From an uncultured Clostridia bacterium (GTDB lineage: Bacteria > Bacillota > Clostridia > Oscillospirales > Acutalibacteraceae), in assembly GCA_946186245.1 (NCBI GenBank), contig CAMHMN010000004.1, forward strand, positions 1 through 64,000: a DNA stretch of 64,000 bases, given 5' to 3'. Each line of letters starts with the position of its first letter. The first letter of the stretch is position 1. Below, piece by piece: positions 1-9,371 of the stretch. The notes below the pieces were generated by a model. That model saw only the letters and a list, made by a program, of their open reading frames with translations, was not told the DNA's origin and ran no database searches. The translations under genes were made by a program, and so were the position numbers.

Positions 1-238
1 TTTCTGTCGGACGCTGATCAGACGTCCTTCTTCAAAACAATCGGCTTTGTTGCTTTTATACAAAAAAGCGCACAGATTTTCTACCCGCACGCTTGATTGA
101 CTGAGTATTGAATTTTTGAATTTAGGGTTAGGGAAAGGCTGCAAAATGCCCGTTACGGGAGTTCACAGTAAAAAATATGCCGAAAATGCCCAAAGGCATC
201 TACGGTAAGCCCGCTTCATTTTTCGCCCTCTAAAACCA

Positions 239-270
239 CGAAAAGCCCCTACAATTGGGGCTTTTCTGGG
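239..270 (-). terminator. Intrinsic terminator downstream of tRNA-Pro
   Basis: aaaagcccctacaattggggctttt hairpin with flanking A/T runs. Confidence 0.7.
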
Positions 271-296
271 GTGGCATCTTTTTTGTTCACCTATTC

Positions 297-373
297 TGGT
301 CGAGATGACAGGATTTGAACCTGCGGCTTCTGCGTCCCGAACGCAGCGCTCTACCAAACTGAGCCACATCTCG
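297..373 (-). tRNA. tRNA-Pro (anticodon CGG), CCA encoded
   Basis: Reverse complement CGAGATGTGGCTCAGTTTGGTAGAGCGCTGCGTTCGGGACGCAGAAGCCGCAGGTTCAAATCCTGTCATCTCGACCA folds as a cloverleaf; anticodon loop TTCGGGA. Confidence 0.95.
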
Positions 374-462
374 AAGTATTTAGCCTGATTATTCTATCAC
401 ATAATATGGTAGATGTCAAGAGAAATTTTCAAAATATTTTTTTTGACATCCGCGCGCATAAA

Positions 463-509
463 AGCCCTGCAGCGCCGTACATAACAATCGGTACAGCGCT
501 GCAGGGCTT
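463..509 (-). terminator. Terminator of MATE gene
   Basis: AAAGCCCTGCAGCGC...GCGCTGCAGGGCTTT long hairpin. Confidence 0.8.
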
Positions 510-586
510 TACGAGATTTTGAGACTGTGTATGGATTTAAGAAACCGGTAAATTGGAGGGAAACCCGATCTCTTAAAGTTAAAGTC

Positions 587-2032
587 TTATTCAGTGGGAA
601 TCGCGGGCAGGCTGTCCTGCTCCTGCGGCTGATTCTGTACGACGCATTTGCCACGCCAGGTGCCGTGCTTCCAGCGGATTGCCACCACCACACCGCGAAT
701 CACTTCGTCGGCTGCCATTGCGATCCAAATGCCAATCAGACCGAATCCGCAGACAATCCCCAGAATATATCCGCCTATGACAGTGCAGTTCCACATGGCG
801 ATGATGCCGAGATAGGTCGGGAATCTGACGTCGCCCGAAGCCTTGAGGCTGTTGATGATGACGAGATTGCTGGTCCTGCCGAGTTCAAGGAAAATGCCGA
901 TGAAAAGCACCTTGCGCCCGAGGCTGACGATCTGAGAACCGATTTCGGCAATTTCAGGGGAGCTTGTGAACAGGCCGAGTGAAAGGGGAGAAATCAGGAA
1001 ATTCAATAGGGCGATACAGACCGAAACAATCAGCGCGCTGCGCATGCTCCTGTTTACCCGCTTGTACGCGAAATCATAATTGCCTGCGCCGACGGCATGC
1101 CCCACGATGATCATGGTGCCCATTGCAACCGACAGCGAATAAAGAAAGGCGAAATTGCTCAGGATATTGGCATAGATCTTGGTGTTGATGGCGACAATGC
1201 CCATTGTGTTGACAAAACCCGTCACAAAGAGCTGGGAAATATTATACGAAATATTCTCCCCGGCGGTGGGAATGCCCAGCCGCAGCAGAGTTCTGAGAAT
1301 ATCTCCGGGAAATGGCTTGAGGTATCTGATCGAGATATGGCCGTCAATAAAGCAGGCAAAGAATACAAATGCCGCGCACAGTCCCATGATCCGGCTGAAT
1401 GTCGTGGAAACTGCCACTCCTGAAGCACCGAGTCCCAGCGTTTTGAGAGGACCGTAGAGAAAGAGATAATTGCCGCAGACATTGAGAATATTCATGCCCA
1501 GTGAAATGACCATGCCGAACACCGTTCTGCCGTTGCTCTGAAAAATGCGGGACATGGTGTCGAGAACCGCCTGCGTAAAGATGAAGCCGCCTACGATGCG
1601 CATGTAGCTGCGGGCGTTGTCCATCATTTCGGCCGGCGTATGCAGCAGTGTCATGAGTGCGTCGTTGCCAAGAAAGACGATGCCGCTTATGACAAGGCTC
1701 AGCAGCAGATTGAAAGCCACACAGACTGTGTAAATCCGGTCAATCTTATCCCTTTGCCCCGCTCCGAGATACTGCGCCACCACAACGCCGCTTGCACTGG
1801 AAATCACGGTGAAAGCAAGGGTGAGAAATCCGAGTATCTGGTTTGCGTTGCCAATGGCGCCCACGGCGGTCTGATCGTATCCGCTCAGCATAAGTGTATC
1901 GGCGTAGCCGAGAAGCATGGCGAGCAGTGACTGTACAAATATCGGCCACGCCAACTTGAATACCGATGCGTTGGCAATGCTGTCGGTAGACTTTTTTAGT
2001 CCGCCGCTATTTGTTTCTTTTCGTTCGATCAT
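587..2032 (-). CDS. MATE family efflux transporter
   Basis: 481 aa, polytopic; N-terminal motif KLAWPIFVQSLLAMLLGYADTLMLSGYDQTAVGAIGNANQ typical of MatE. Confidence 0.93.
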   Translation of the reverse strand: MIERKETNSGGLKKSTDSIANASVFKLAWPIFVQSLLAMLLGYADTLMLSGYDQTAVGAIGNANQILGFLTLAFTVISSASGVVVAQYLGAGQRDKIDRIYTVCVAFNLLLSLVISGIVFLGNDALMTLLHTPAEMMDNARSYMRIVGGFIFTQAVLDTMSRIFQSNGRTVFGMVISLGMNILNVCGNYLFLYGPLKTLGLGASGVAVSTTFSRIMGLCAAFVFFACFIDGHISIRYLKPFPGDILRTLLRLGIPTAGENISYNISQLFVTGFVNTMGIVAINTKIYANILSNFAFLYSLSVAMGTMIIVGHAVGAGNYDFAYKRVNRSMRSALIVSVCIALLNFLISPLSLGLFTSSPEIAEIGSQIVSLGRKVLFIGIFLELGRTSNLVIINSLKASGDVRFPTYLGIIAMWNCTVIGGYILGIVCGFGLIGIWIAMAADEVIRGVVVAIRWKHGTWRGKCVVQNQPQEQDSLPAIPTE

Positions 2033-2128
2033 AAATAATAATACCCTTTTATAAGAATAATGCTAAAATCTCATTGTCAATAACATATAAAATATTTATA
2101 AAACGGAAATAAAATTTATCAAAAACTA

Positions 2129-2157
2129 TTGACTTGTCACTACGATAATATTATAAT
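2129..2157 (+). promoter_or_regulatory. Sigma-A type promoter (TTGACT-N17-TATAAT) reading toward AraC gene
   Basis: ttgact tgtcactacgataatat tataat. Confidence 0.6.
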
Positions 2158-2444
2158 TTTTTTAGGGAGAAAAACAAGCAGTATTTTTTACAATTCTTGC
2201 ATTATCCGGTACAGCACGGTTTAAATAATTGTCTTTTTCTGACGTACTGATTTTATTCCGTGCGTTGTCTGAAGATTAATTGAATGTAGTTTTCGGATTA
2301 ATTGAATAATATGTTTATTGTGTGTCTGATTTGTTAAATAAAATTTGTTAAAACGCATAACGCTTGTTTTTGCGGTGTTGACTTTTCCGAAAGTGATTAT
2401 ATTACGTAATTGCACTATATTGCAAATGAGAGGGAGGTAATGAT

Positions 2445-3332
2445 ATGTACCCCGCAGATAAGGAAATCTCTGGCTTTGTGGAAAAAAAGAAGCACGGCGA
2501 TCTGCTTATGCCCTTTGTCATTTACGGCACCATGATGCCGACGCTGTTTTCCACCTTCCCGCTTCACTGTCACGAGGAGATCGAGATGGTTCTCTGCGAT
2601 TGCGGCAAATGCAGGTACACGGTGTCGGGAGAGAATGTGGATCTGGAATTCGGAGATATCCTGGTGATCATGCCATGGGTACTCCATTCCTTCTGCCTGG
2701 TGAGTGAAGAGGATTATTTTCTGGCGGCGACCTACCTCATCTCGCTTGACATGATAACGAATCACACCGTCGATACCTGCGCGTCCAATTACTTTCGACC
2801 CATGCTGGGGCGGAAATGCAACGATTACTGCATTATCCGTCACAACGCCGATCATTATCATGAATTCAAGCCCATAGCGCTGCAATTGTTCGACACTTAT
2901 TTCGATCATGAACAGTACTTCGAGCTGAAGCTGAAGAGCCTGATCAACGATCTGGTGTTCAAGCTGCTGACGTACGGATATATCGAGATTAAATCCGAAA
3001 CACCGGAGGGCAACGACGTGCGGGTTGTCCGCCAGGTGGTGGATTACATCTCTGAAAATTACATGGAAAATATCACCCTCGCGGGTCTTGCCGAACTGGT
3101 CAATCTCAGCGAAACGGGTCTGTCCAGGCTGTTCCGCGGTATTACCGGTATGTCCTGCATAGATTATGTGATTGAATACCGTCTGACCAAGGCGATGGGA
3201 CTTTTGCGCACCACCGACAAGCCGATCATTGACGTGGCATACGAAACAGGCTTCAACAACATCTCCTATTTCAACCGCACATTCAAGAAGCACTGCCATC
3301 AGACACCTTCCGAATTCCGGAAGCATAAATAG
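2445..3332 (+). CDS. AraC family transcriptional regulator (N-terminal cupin, C-terminal HTH_18)
   Basis: 295 aa; C-terminal ITLAGLAELVNLSETGLSRLFRGITGMSCIDYVIEYRLTKAMGLL...IIDVAYETGFNNISYFNRTFKKHCHQTPSEFRK. Confidence 0.95.
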   Translation: MYPADKEISGFVEKKKHGDLLMPFVIYGTMMPTLFSTFPLHCHEEIEMVLCDCGKCRYTVSGENVDLEFGDILVIMPWVLHSFCLVSEEDYFLAATYLISLDMITNHTVDTCASNYFRPMLGRKCNDYCIIRHNADHYHEFKPIALQLFDTYFDHEQYFELKLKSLINDLVFKLLTYGYIEIKSETPEGNDVRVVRQVVDYISENYMENITLAGLAELVNLSETGLSRLFRGITGMSCIDYVIEYRLTKAMGLLRTTDKPIIDVAYETGFNNISYFNRTFKKHCHQTPSEFRKHK

Positions 3333-3339
3333 CACCGAA

Positions 3340-3374
3340 AAAACCTCTCTGTATGATGTGTACAGAGAGGTTTT
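3340..3374. terminator. Bidirectional terminator
   Basis: aaaacctctctgta-N7-tacagagaggtttt between convergent genes. Confidence 0.85.
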
Positions 3375-3391
3375 GACATCTGACGGTGATG

Positions 3392-4270
3392 CTATTTGCT
3401 GTTCGGACTCCATATTTTTGTGCTGTAACTGATCTGATCAAGCCCCAGATTGTCGGTGGAATAGCCCTCGGTCGCGGGCGTGTCCTCGGTGTACTGGGGG
3501 TGATAATTGGGATTTTTCGGATCCGGGTCGGTCGGATCCCAGCCTGAGTCATCCGGCTGGGGAACCTGCTCCCGGAGTGCCTGTGTGAGGGAAGCGTCCT
3601 TCTTGTGGGCGGCAATATGCACGGTAGTGCCGGCCTTGCAGTTTTCCCGTATCCACCTGGCGTTTTCGGCTGTCAGCCGGATGCATCCGCCGGAGTCGCT
3701 GGTGCCGAGGGCTTCAAAGCGTTTCTGATCGAGCGTTTCGTTGGCTGATTCGGCATAGGGAACGGAGTGAATGAGGAGGTTGCCCGTTATATAGGTGGTG
3801 TACTGGACATACAGGGTGCCGCCGCCTCCGCGCACCCTGTGCCAGATGCTTTTCGAGGAGGATGGCGGTTCGGTTACCTTCCAGTATCCGTCGGCAAAGC
3901 TCTTGAAATTCGCAGGGGTAGAGCAGAGCATGACCCTGACTGCCTTATCGTATTTTCCGTTGGCACTGGTGGTGAAAACGGTTATCACCTGGTTGGTTTT
4001 GTCCACCTCGATGAAGTACGGAAATTCCGGGTAAAGCAGGCTGCCTTCGTCAGGTGCTTCGGATGAGGTGTCCGATGCGTTGGCGGGCAGGCCGGCTTCG
4101 GTCAGCGTATCGCTTCCGCTGAGGGTGTATTTTGCGAGGTTGTCCATGTCTATTTTTGCACCGCCGGTGAACGGATCGGAAAAATGTGCCGCCGCCCAGC
4201 CGTTTATAATCAGCAGAATAACCACGCCCGCGGTGGCGGCGTAGATTTTCAGGGATGATTTATCGCTCAA
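3392..4270 (-). CDS. L,D-transpeptidase (YkuD) with N-terminal membrane anchor
   Basis: 292 aa; ...LLIHSVPY...LGTSDSGGCIRLTAENARWIRENCKAGTTVHI catalytic motif; N-terminal TM segment. Confidence 0.9.
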   Translation of the reverse strand: MSDKSSLKIYAATAGVVILLIINGWAAAHFSDPFTGGAKIDMDNLAKYTLSGSDTLTEAGLPANASDTSSEAPDEGSLLYPEFPYFIEVDKTNQVITVFTTSANGKYDKAVRVMLCSTPANFKSFADGYWKVTEPPSSSKSIWHRVRGGGGTLYVQYTTYITGNLLIHSVPYAESANETLDQKRFEALGTSDSGGCIRLTAENARWIRENCKAGTTVHIAAHKKDASLTQALREQVPQPDDSGWDPTDPDPKNPNYHPQYTEDTPATEGYSTDNLGLDQISYSTKIWSPNSK

Positions 4271-4435
4271 ATTCCTTCCCCCTCGGATAATGTCCCTAGT
4301 ATTCTATTATTTTTGCGCAGTGCTGTCAAGAAAGGTTGCCGAAATTTCAACTTAATTTAATAATTTCCTGTTGCCAATTCCCCTGCGGGAGTGCTAAAAT
4401 GATACTCATAAAATGAAACGGGGAGAACGGTCCAA

Positions 4436-6304
4436 TTGACAATCTACAACGAGAATCCCAAGCTCGGCGAGCTCAGGCGGAAATCCATGAAGCTGCCGCT
4501 GCTGCCCGGCGTGTATATCATGCACGACAAGCGGGACAAGATCATCTACATCGGCAAGGCAAAGGCGCTGAAAAACCGGGTCAGCCAGTACTTCGGCTCC
4601 CAGGAGAATCACGCCGAAAAGGTCCGGCGCATGGTGGAGAATGTCGATCATTTTGAATACATCATCACCGACACCGAATACGAGGCCTTGGTGCTGGAAT
4701 GCAGCCTGATCAAGCTGCACAAGCCGAAATACAATATCCTGCTCAAGGATGACAAGGGCTATCATTATATCAAGATTTCCGCGGGGGAATATCCCCGGAT
4801 AACCGAAGCCAAGAAGGTGGAAGACGACGGCGCGGAATATCTCGGCCCCTATACAGGTAGTTTTGCCGTCCGGCAGTCGGTGGACGAGGCGTGCAGGATC
4901 TTCAAGATTCCCACCTGCCGCCGCAGCTTCCCGCGGGATATAGGCAAGGGCAGACCGTGCCTGAATTATTCCATCGGCCTTTGCCTTGCCCCCTGCCGCG
5001 GAAGGCTGAAGAAGGAGATCTACGACGAGGCGATCAGCGAAGCGAGGGACTTCCTCAAGGGAGGCACCAACACCTCGGTGGCGAGGCTGACCGAACGCAT
5101 GAACGAGTGTGCAGAACGGCTGGAATTCGAGAAGGCTGCCCGCATTCGCGACAGGATCAACGCCCTGCGAAAGATGAGCGAAAAACAGAAGGTCATCATG
5201 ACTTCGGTGGAGGAACAGGACGTGATCGCCCTTGCGCAGGGGTCGGGAAGCACCTGCTTTGAGGTTTTCCGCTTCCGGGGCGGCAGGCTGTGTGACCGGG
5301 AGCAGTTCCTGATAGATGAAATGATGGGAGAACTGCCTCTCTGCCGGTCGGAATTCATCAAGCAGTACTATTCCATGCGTGATGTTCCGCCCAGGGTGAC
5401 GGTTGACGGCGAAGTGGACGATGCGTCGCTGCTGGAGCAGATGCTCACCGAAAAGCTGGCGGACAGGCACGGCAAAAAGGTTCGCATCACGGTACCGCAG
5501 AAGGGGGAGCAGCAGCGCATTGTGGAAATGTGCCGGCAGAACGCCGCCGAATACCTGGCGCAGGCAAAGGGGAGAACCGGCGAAGTCACTGCGGCGGTCG
5601 ATGAACTGGGCAGACTGCTGGGGCTGGATTCGCCGCCGGAATACATCGAATCCTACGACATATCCAACACGCAGGGGGATGACAACGTCGCCGGCATGGT
5701 GGTTTTTGAGAATGGCAGACCGCTGAAATCCGCCTATCGCAAATTCAGGATCAAGACGGTGGAGGGACAGGACGATTACGGCTCCATGCGTGAGGTCATC
5801 ACCCGCCGGATTCTGGAATACAGGGAGCACCAGGACGAGGGCACAGGCTTCGGACGGCTGCCCGACCTGATTCTGCTGGACGGCGGCGAGGGTCACGTCA
5901 ATGCCATTCGTCCGCTGATTGAAGCCTCCGGACTTCCGATCGCGATCTTCGGCATGGTCAAGGACAGCAAGCACAAAACGCGCGCGATTGCCGCCGGCGG
6001 TCGGGAAATCGCCCTGACACGCAGCCGGGCGGCATTCACGCTGGTGTCTTCCATACAGGACGAGGTTCACCGCTTCGCCATCACCTATCACCATGCCAGC
6101 CACGGCAGGTCGGTTATCCGCAGCAGCCTGACCGAGATCGAGGGCATAGGACCTGCCCGGGCAAGGGAATTGCTGAAGCATTTCAAGACCATTTCCGCCG
6201 TGTATGACGCGTCAGTGGAGCAGCTCTGCGAAGTGAAGGGAATGAATCGCACGGCTGCCGAAAACATTAAGGCACGAAAGAAGAAAAAGGAAGCGGCCGA
6301 TTGA
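4436..6304 (+). CDS. uvrC: Excinuclease ABC subunit C
   Basis: 622 aa; LPLLPGVYIMHDKRDKIIYIGKAKALKNRVSQYF GIY-YIG domain, UVR and HhH motifs; TTG start. Confidence 0.97.
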   Translation: MTIYNENPKLGELRRKSMKLPLLPGVYIMHDKRDKIIYIGKAKALKNRVSQYFGSQENHAEKVRRMVENVDHFEYIITDTEYEALVLECSLIKLHKPKYNILLKDDKGYHYIKISAGEYPRITEAKKVEDDGAEYLGPYTGSFAVRQSVDEACRIFKIPTCRRSFPRDIGKGRPCLNYSIGLCLAPCRGRLKKEIYDEAISEARDFLKGGTNTSVARLTERMNECAERLEFEKAARIRDRINALRKMSEKQKVIMTSVEEQDVIALAQGSGSTCFEVFRFRGGRLCDREQFLIDEMMGELPLCRSEFIKQYYSMRDVPPRVTVDGEVDDASLLEQMLTEKLADRHGKKVRITVPQKGEQQRIVEMCRQNAAEYLAQAKGRTGEVTAAVDELGRLLGLDSPPEYIESYDISNTQGDDNVAGMVVFENGRPLKSAYRKFRIKTVEGQDDYGSMREVITRRILEYREHQDEGTGFGRLPDLILLDGGEGHVNAIRPLIEASGLPIAIFGMVKDSKHKTRAIAAGGREIALTRSRAAFTLVSSIQDEVHRFAITYHHASHGRSVIRSSLTEIEGIGPARARELLKHFKTISAVYDASVEQLCEVKGMNRTAAENIKARKKKKEAAD

Positions 6305-6490
6305 TTCATCGCACAGCGAAACCGACCCTTTGTAATTTTTTCCAAAAAAGATGAGGGTATTTTGGTAAATAATGCGTCACAAACGATTACACTTTTGTAA
6401 GTTTCGACATATTTGCTGCAAAATACTTTACAGCCGGTAAAATATGCTGTATAATAATCCGGTAAAACTATGGCGAAAGGATTGCTGCCG

Positions 6491-7069
6491 ATGAGAGTGA
6501 TCACAGGCACTGCGAGAGGCAGACGCCTCAGAACTCTGGAGGGCAACGACGTCAGACCTACCACCGACAGAGTCAAGGAAGCTGTTTTCAGCGTCATTCA
6601 GTTTGACATAGAGGGACGAAGGATTCTCGATCTCTTTGCGGGCAGCGGTCAGATGGGCATTGAGGCGCTCAGCCGTGGTGCTTCGGAAGCGGTTTTTGTG
6701 GACAGTTCTCCGAATTCCATAGCCGTGGTCAGGGAAAACCTGCGCACCTGCGGCCTGAACGGAGCCGCTGTGGTCGTGCAGGGTGACGCCTTATCCTATC
6801 TCGCACCCAGAGCCGGGCGGCATGAATTTGATTACGCGTTTCTGGATCCGCCTTACGGCAGGGGAATATTGCAGTCGGCGCTTCCGGCGGTTGCATCCGC
6901 TATGAAGCCGGGCGGCGCGATTATCTGCGAATCCCCGGCGGAGGAGGAGCTTCCCGGAACGGTGGGGAATTTTGCAATCACCCGGCAGTATCGCTACGGC
7001 AGGATCAAGGTTACCTTTTACCGTGAGCCGCAGGAGGATGACCGGGAGGATGGGGGAGATGACGAGTGA
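6491..7069 (+). CDS. rsmD: 16S rRNA (guanine(966)-N(2))-methyltransferase
   Basis: MRVITGTARGRRLRTLEG...RPTTDRVKEAVFS...LDLFAGSGQMGIEALSRGA...FLDPPY. Confidence 0.95.
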   Translation: MRVITGTARGRRLRTLEGNDVRPTTDRVKEAVFSVIQFDIEGRRILDLFAGSGQMGIEALSRGASEAVFVDSSPNSIAVVRENLRTCGLNGAAVVVQGDALSYLAPRAGRHEFDYAFLDPPYGRGILQSALPAVASAMKPGGAIICESPAEEELPGTVGNFAITRQYRYGRIKVTFYREPQEDDREDGGDDE

Positions 7070-7566
7070 AAGTTGCGATTTGCCCCGGCAGCTTTGACCC
7101 GATAACGCTCGGACATCTTGACATTGTCCAGAGAGCCGCGGCGATGTTTGACAAGGTGATTGTCGCCGTGCTGGTCAATCCCGGCAAGAATCCCTCGTTT
7201 ACCGCCGGAGAGAGGCTGGATATGATACGCAGAGCCGTGTCGGACATCCCGAATGTCGAGGTGGAGTGCTTCGACGGGCTGCTGGCGGAATACGCCCGCC
7301 TTTGCGGCGCTCATACCATTGTAAAGGGACTGCGCGCCGTCACCGATTTCGAGTATGAATTCCAGATGGCCCTGATCAACCGCAAGCTCAATCCGGAGAT
7401 CGACACGGTGTTTCTCACCTCCAGCTCACAGCACATGTATCTTTCCTCCAGCATGGTGAAGTCCATTGCGCAGTTCGGAGGGGATATTTCGGACTTTGTG
7501 CCGGCCTGTATCTGCCGCGAGATAAGCGAAAGACTGTCGCGGCGTCAAGACACGAAGGAATCATAA
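7066..7566 (+). CDS. coaD: Pantetheine-phosphate adenylyltransferase
   Basis: MKVAICPGSFDPITLGHLDIVQRAA...KGLRAVTDFEYEFQMALINRKL...SSSMVK. Confidence 0.97.
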   Translation: MKVAICPGSFDPITLGHLDIVQRAAAMFDKVIVAVLVNPGKNPSFTAGERLDMIRRAVSDIPNVEVECFDGLLAEYARLCGAHTIVKGLRAVTDFEYEFQMALINRKLNPEIDTVFLTSSSQHMYLSSSMVKSIAQFGGDISDFVPACICREISERLSRRQDTKES

Positions 7567-7617
7567 TGATTCATTAATTATGTGAATTAATCTATAGCAT
7601 AAAGGAGTTAATCAACC

Positions 7618-8142
7618 ATGAGAAGTATAGAAGAATTGCTGGCAAGCATCGACGACATTATGGACAGGGCCAAGGCCGTGCCTTTCAGCTCTGACAAGTG
7701 CATTGTCGACGCGAGAGAACTCAATTCCGTCATCGACGAGATCAGAATGAATCTTCCGCAGGAGATCCGTCAGTCCAAGGCCGTCATGAACGACCGTGAG
7801 AATATCATCTCCGCAGCCACCAAGGAAGCCGACGAGATCACAGCCAAGGCACAGGAAAGAGCCAGAGCCATGGTCAATCAGGAAGCCATCTTCAAAGAGG
7901 CGAAGGAAAAGGCGGAGAAGATCATTTCCACAGCGGAGGAACAGGCAAACGAGATACTCAGAGGCGCGTTTACCTTCTCTGACAATATCCTGCTTGACAC
8001 CGAGAATGCCGTCAACCAGAATCTTGAAACGGTCAGACAGGCGAGAAAGAATCTCCGTACAGCCGTCAAGACCAGAGCGGCAGCCAACAGAGCCAGACAG
8101 GCCGGCAATGAGGAAGATCCGTCCGATTCCGAGCAGGAGTAA
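7618..8142 (+). CDS. Conserved coiled-coil protein (DivIVA/ATP-synthase-b-like helical region)
   Basis: 174 aa, long Ala/Glu/Lys-rich helix; directly follows coaD. Confidence 0.7.
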   Translation: MRSIEELLASIDDIMDRAKAVPFSSDKCIVDARELNSVIDEIRMNLPQEIRQSKAVMNDRENIISAATKEADEITAKAQERARAMVNQEAIFKEAKEKAEKIISTAEEQANEILRGAFTFSDNILLDTENAVNQNLETVRQARKNLRTAVKTRAAANRARQAGNEEDPSDSEQE

Positions 8143-8176
8143 TTTCTCCGCCGTCGTACATACCTTAATAAGTATT

Positions 8177-8228
8177 AAAGCCGTCCGTGATGGCTTCTCC
8201 TTTTGGGGAAGCACACGGGCGGCTTTAT
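8177..8228 (+). terminator. Intrinsic terminator
   Basis: aaagccgtccgtg...cacgggcggcttta hairpin followed by T-rich tract. Confidence 0.75.
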
Positions 8229-8311
8229 TTATCCCTGAAATTATTTAATGAAAGGTAAAATTCATATAATAAAAACATCGAAAAATTTTTCATAAAATAC
8301 ACATAAAGCAA

Positions 8312-8340
8312 TTGACATTTGCGCTGAATGATTCTATAAT
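8312..8340 (+). promoter_or_regulatory. Consensus sigma-A promoter (TTGACA-N17-TATAAT), probable dcw promoter
   Basis: ttgaca tttgcgctgaatgattc tataat. Confidence 0.8.
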
Positions 8341-8345
8341 TAAGT

Positions 8346-8396
8346 AAAGTGGGTCGTCAGAACATAAAAATGGGGGATAAGACAATAAAAGTGGGG
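8346..8396 (+). promoter_or_regulatory. Candidate MraZ operator: three (A)AAAnTGGG boxes, 21-bp period
   Basis: AAAGTGGG (TGGG at 8350), AAAATGGGG (8371), AAAAGTGGGG (8392), at the predicted transcription start. Confidence 0.65.
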
Positions 8397-8575
8397 CGAA
8401 AAACAGGAAAAGCAATTCGGAAACCCCAGATAAGTGAAAATCAATCACCTATCTCAAGCGGAATCCGATGCGAATGCTGTGCCGTATTCTTTTTCTTATG
8501 TTATACTATATCTTTTCCCGTTTGTCAAATGAATATGCGTGACGGCTGCTGATTATTCCTTTTTTAAAAATTTTT

Positions 8576-8886
8576 AGTCGATTGTAAAAGTAAAATGAAA
8601 AAAGAAAGCGCGCAGCGTCATAATAAGCGAGCGAATGCGAGCGTGGGGTCCAGGGGGCAAGGCTCCCTGGCCGGTGCAGGGCAGAGCCCTGCTGGGGGTT
8701 GTTTGCGGTGAAACCGCCAACGAGGGGCAAAGCCCCTCGCTGCAACGCACTACGATTGAAAACGGGGTTGGGCGCAACAGATATGGTAAAAGGTAAAAAA
8801 CGCCTTGCCCCAAGCGGAGAAAACGCTCCCTCTTTAAGACTCCATAATCCCGTGTTTTCGATGCTTTTCGAGTTTTGCAATCGGCT
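8576..8886 (+). repeat. MITE-like dispersed element, copy A (311 bp, four-hairpin cassette)
   Basis: TIRs AGTCGATTGTAAAAGT / AGTTTTGCAATCGGCT (inverted); shares blocks with 32866-33063 and 44941-45030. Confidence 0.7.
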
Positions 8887-8936
8887 AATAAAACTATTTT
8901 TCGGAGAATTCTCTGAGTGCAAAGGAGGTCGGATCG

Positions 8937-9356
8937 ATGCTTATAGGCAATGCTGTCCATAGTCTGGATACAAAAGGCAGAATTGTAATACCCGCAAAAT
9001 ACCGGGACGATTTCGGTTCGACAGTCTATGCACTTTACGGCGTCAAGGGCTGTATCAGACTTTACTCCTATGAGCAGTTTATGAAGCACACCGAAAAGCT
9101 GCAGGGCGCGGATATCTCCAAGGATGCTCTCCGGCGCAGGGTTTTCGGTTCGGTGGAGCAGATTTCCCTCGATTCACAGGGGCGTATCCTGCTGTCGGAG
9201 AAGCTGAGGAATAAAGCCGGCATCACCGACAAGGTGCATATGGTCGGTATGTTTGACTGGCTGGAGTTGTGGAAGGAAGAGAATTACGACGAGAAGGAAG
9301 AGGAACTGACTGCCGAGGACGAGATCAGACTGATGGAACAGCTGGGTCTCGCCTGA
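8937..9356 (+). CDS. mraZ: Division/cell wall cluster transcriptional regulator MraZ
   Basis: MLIGNAVHSLDTKGRIVIPAKYRDDFG...DSQGRILLSEKLRNKAGI. Confidence 0.96.
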   Translation: MLIGNAVHSLDTKGRIVIPAKYRDDFGSTVYALYGVKGCIRLYSYEQFMKHTEKLQGADISKDALRRRVFGSVEQISLDSQGRILLSEKLRNKAGITDKVHMVGMFDWLELWKEENYDEKEEELTAEDEIRLMEQLGLA

Positions 9357-9371
9357 TACAAGGAAGACGAG

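Noticed and set aside
1-170. Minus-strand reading frame open to the left edge next to tRNA-Pro (…QPFPNPKFKNSILSQSSVRVENLCAFLYKSNKADCFEEGRLISVRQK…), possible integrated-element remnant
   Set aside because: No start codon/SD, no recognisable family, truncated by the window; tRNA adjacency alone is not evidence of integration.
4406-6181. 591-aa minus-strand ORF opposite uvrC
   Set aside because: Shadow ORF antisense to a clear uvrC; composition looks like antisense translation with no recognisable domain.
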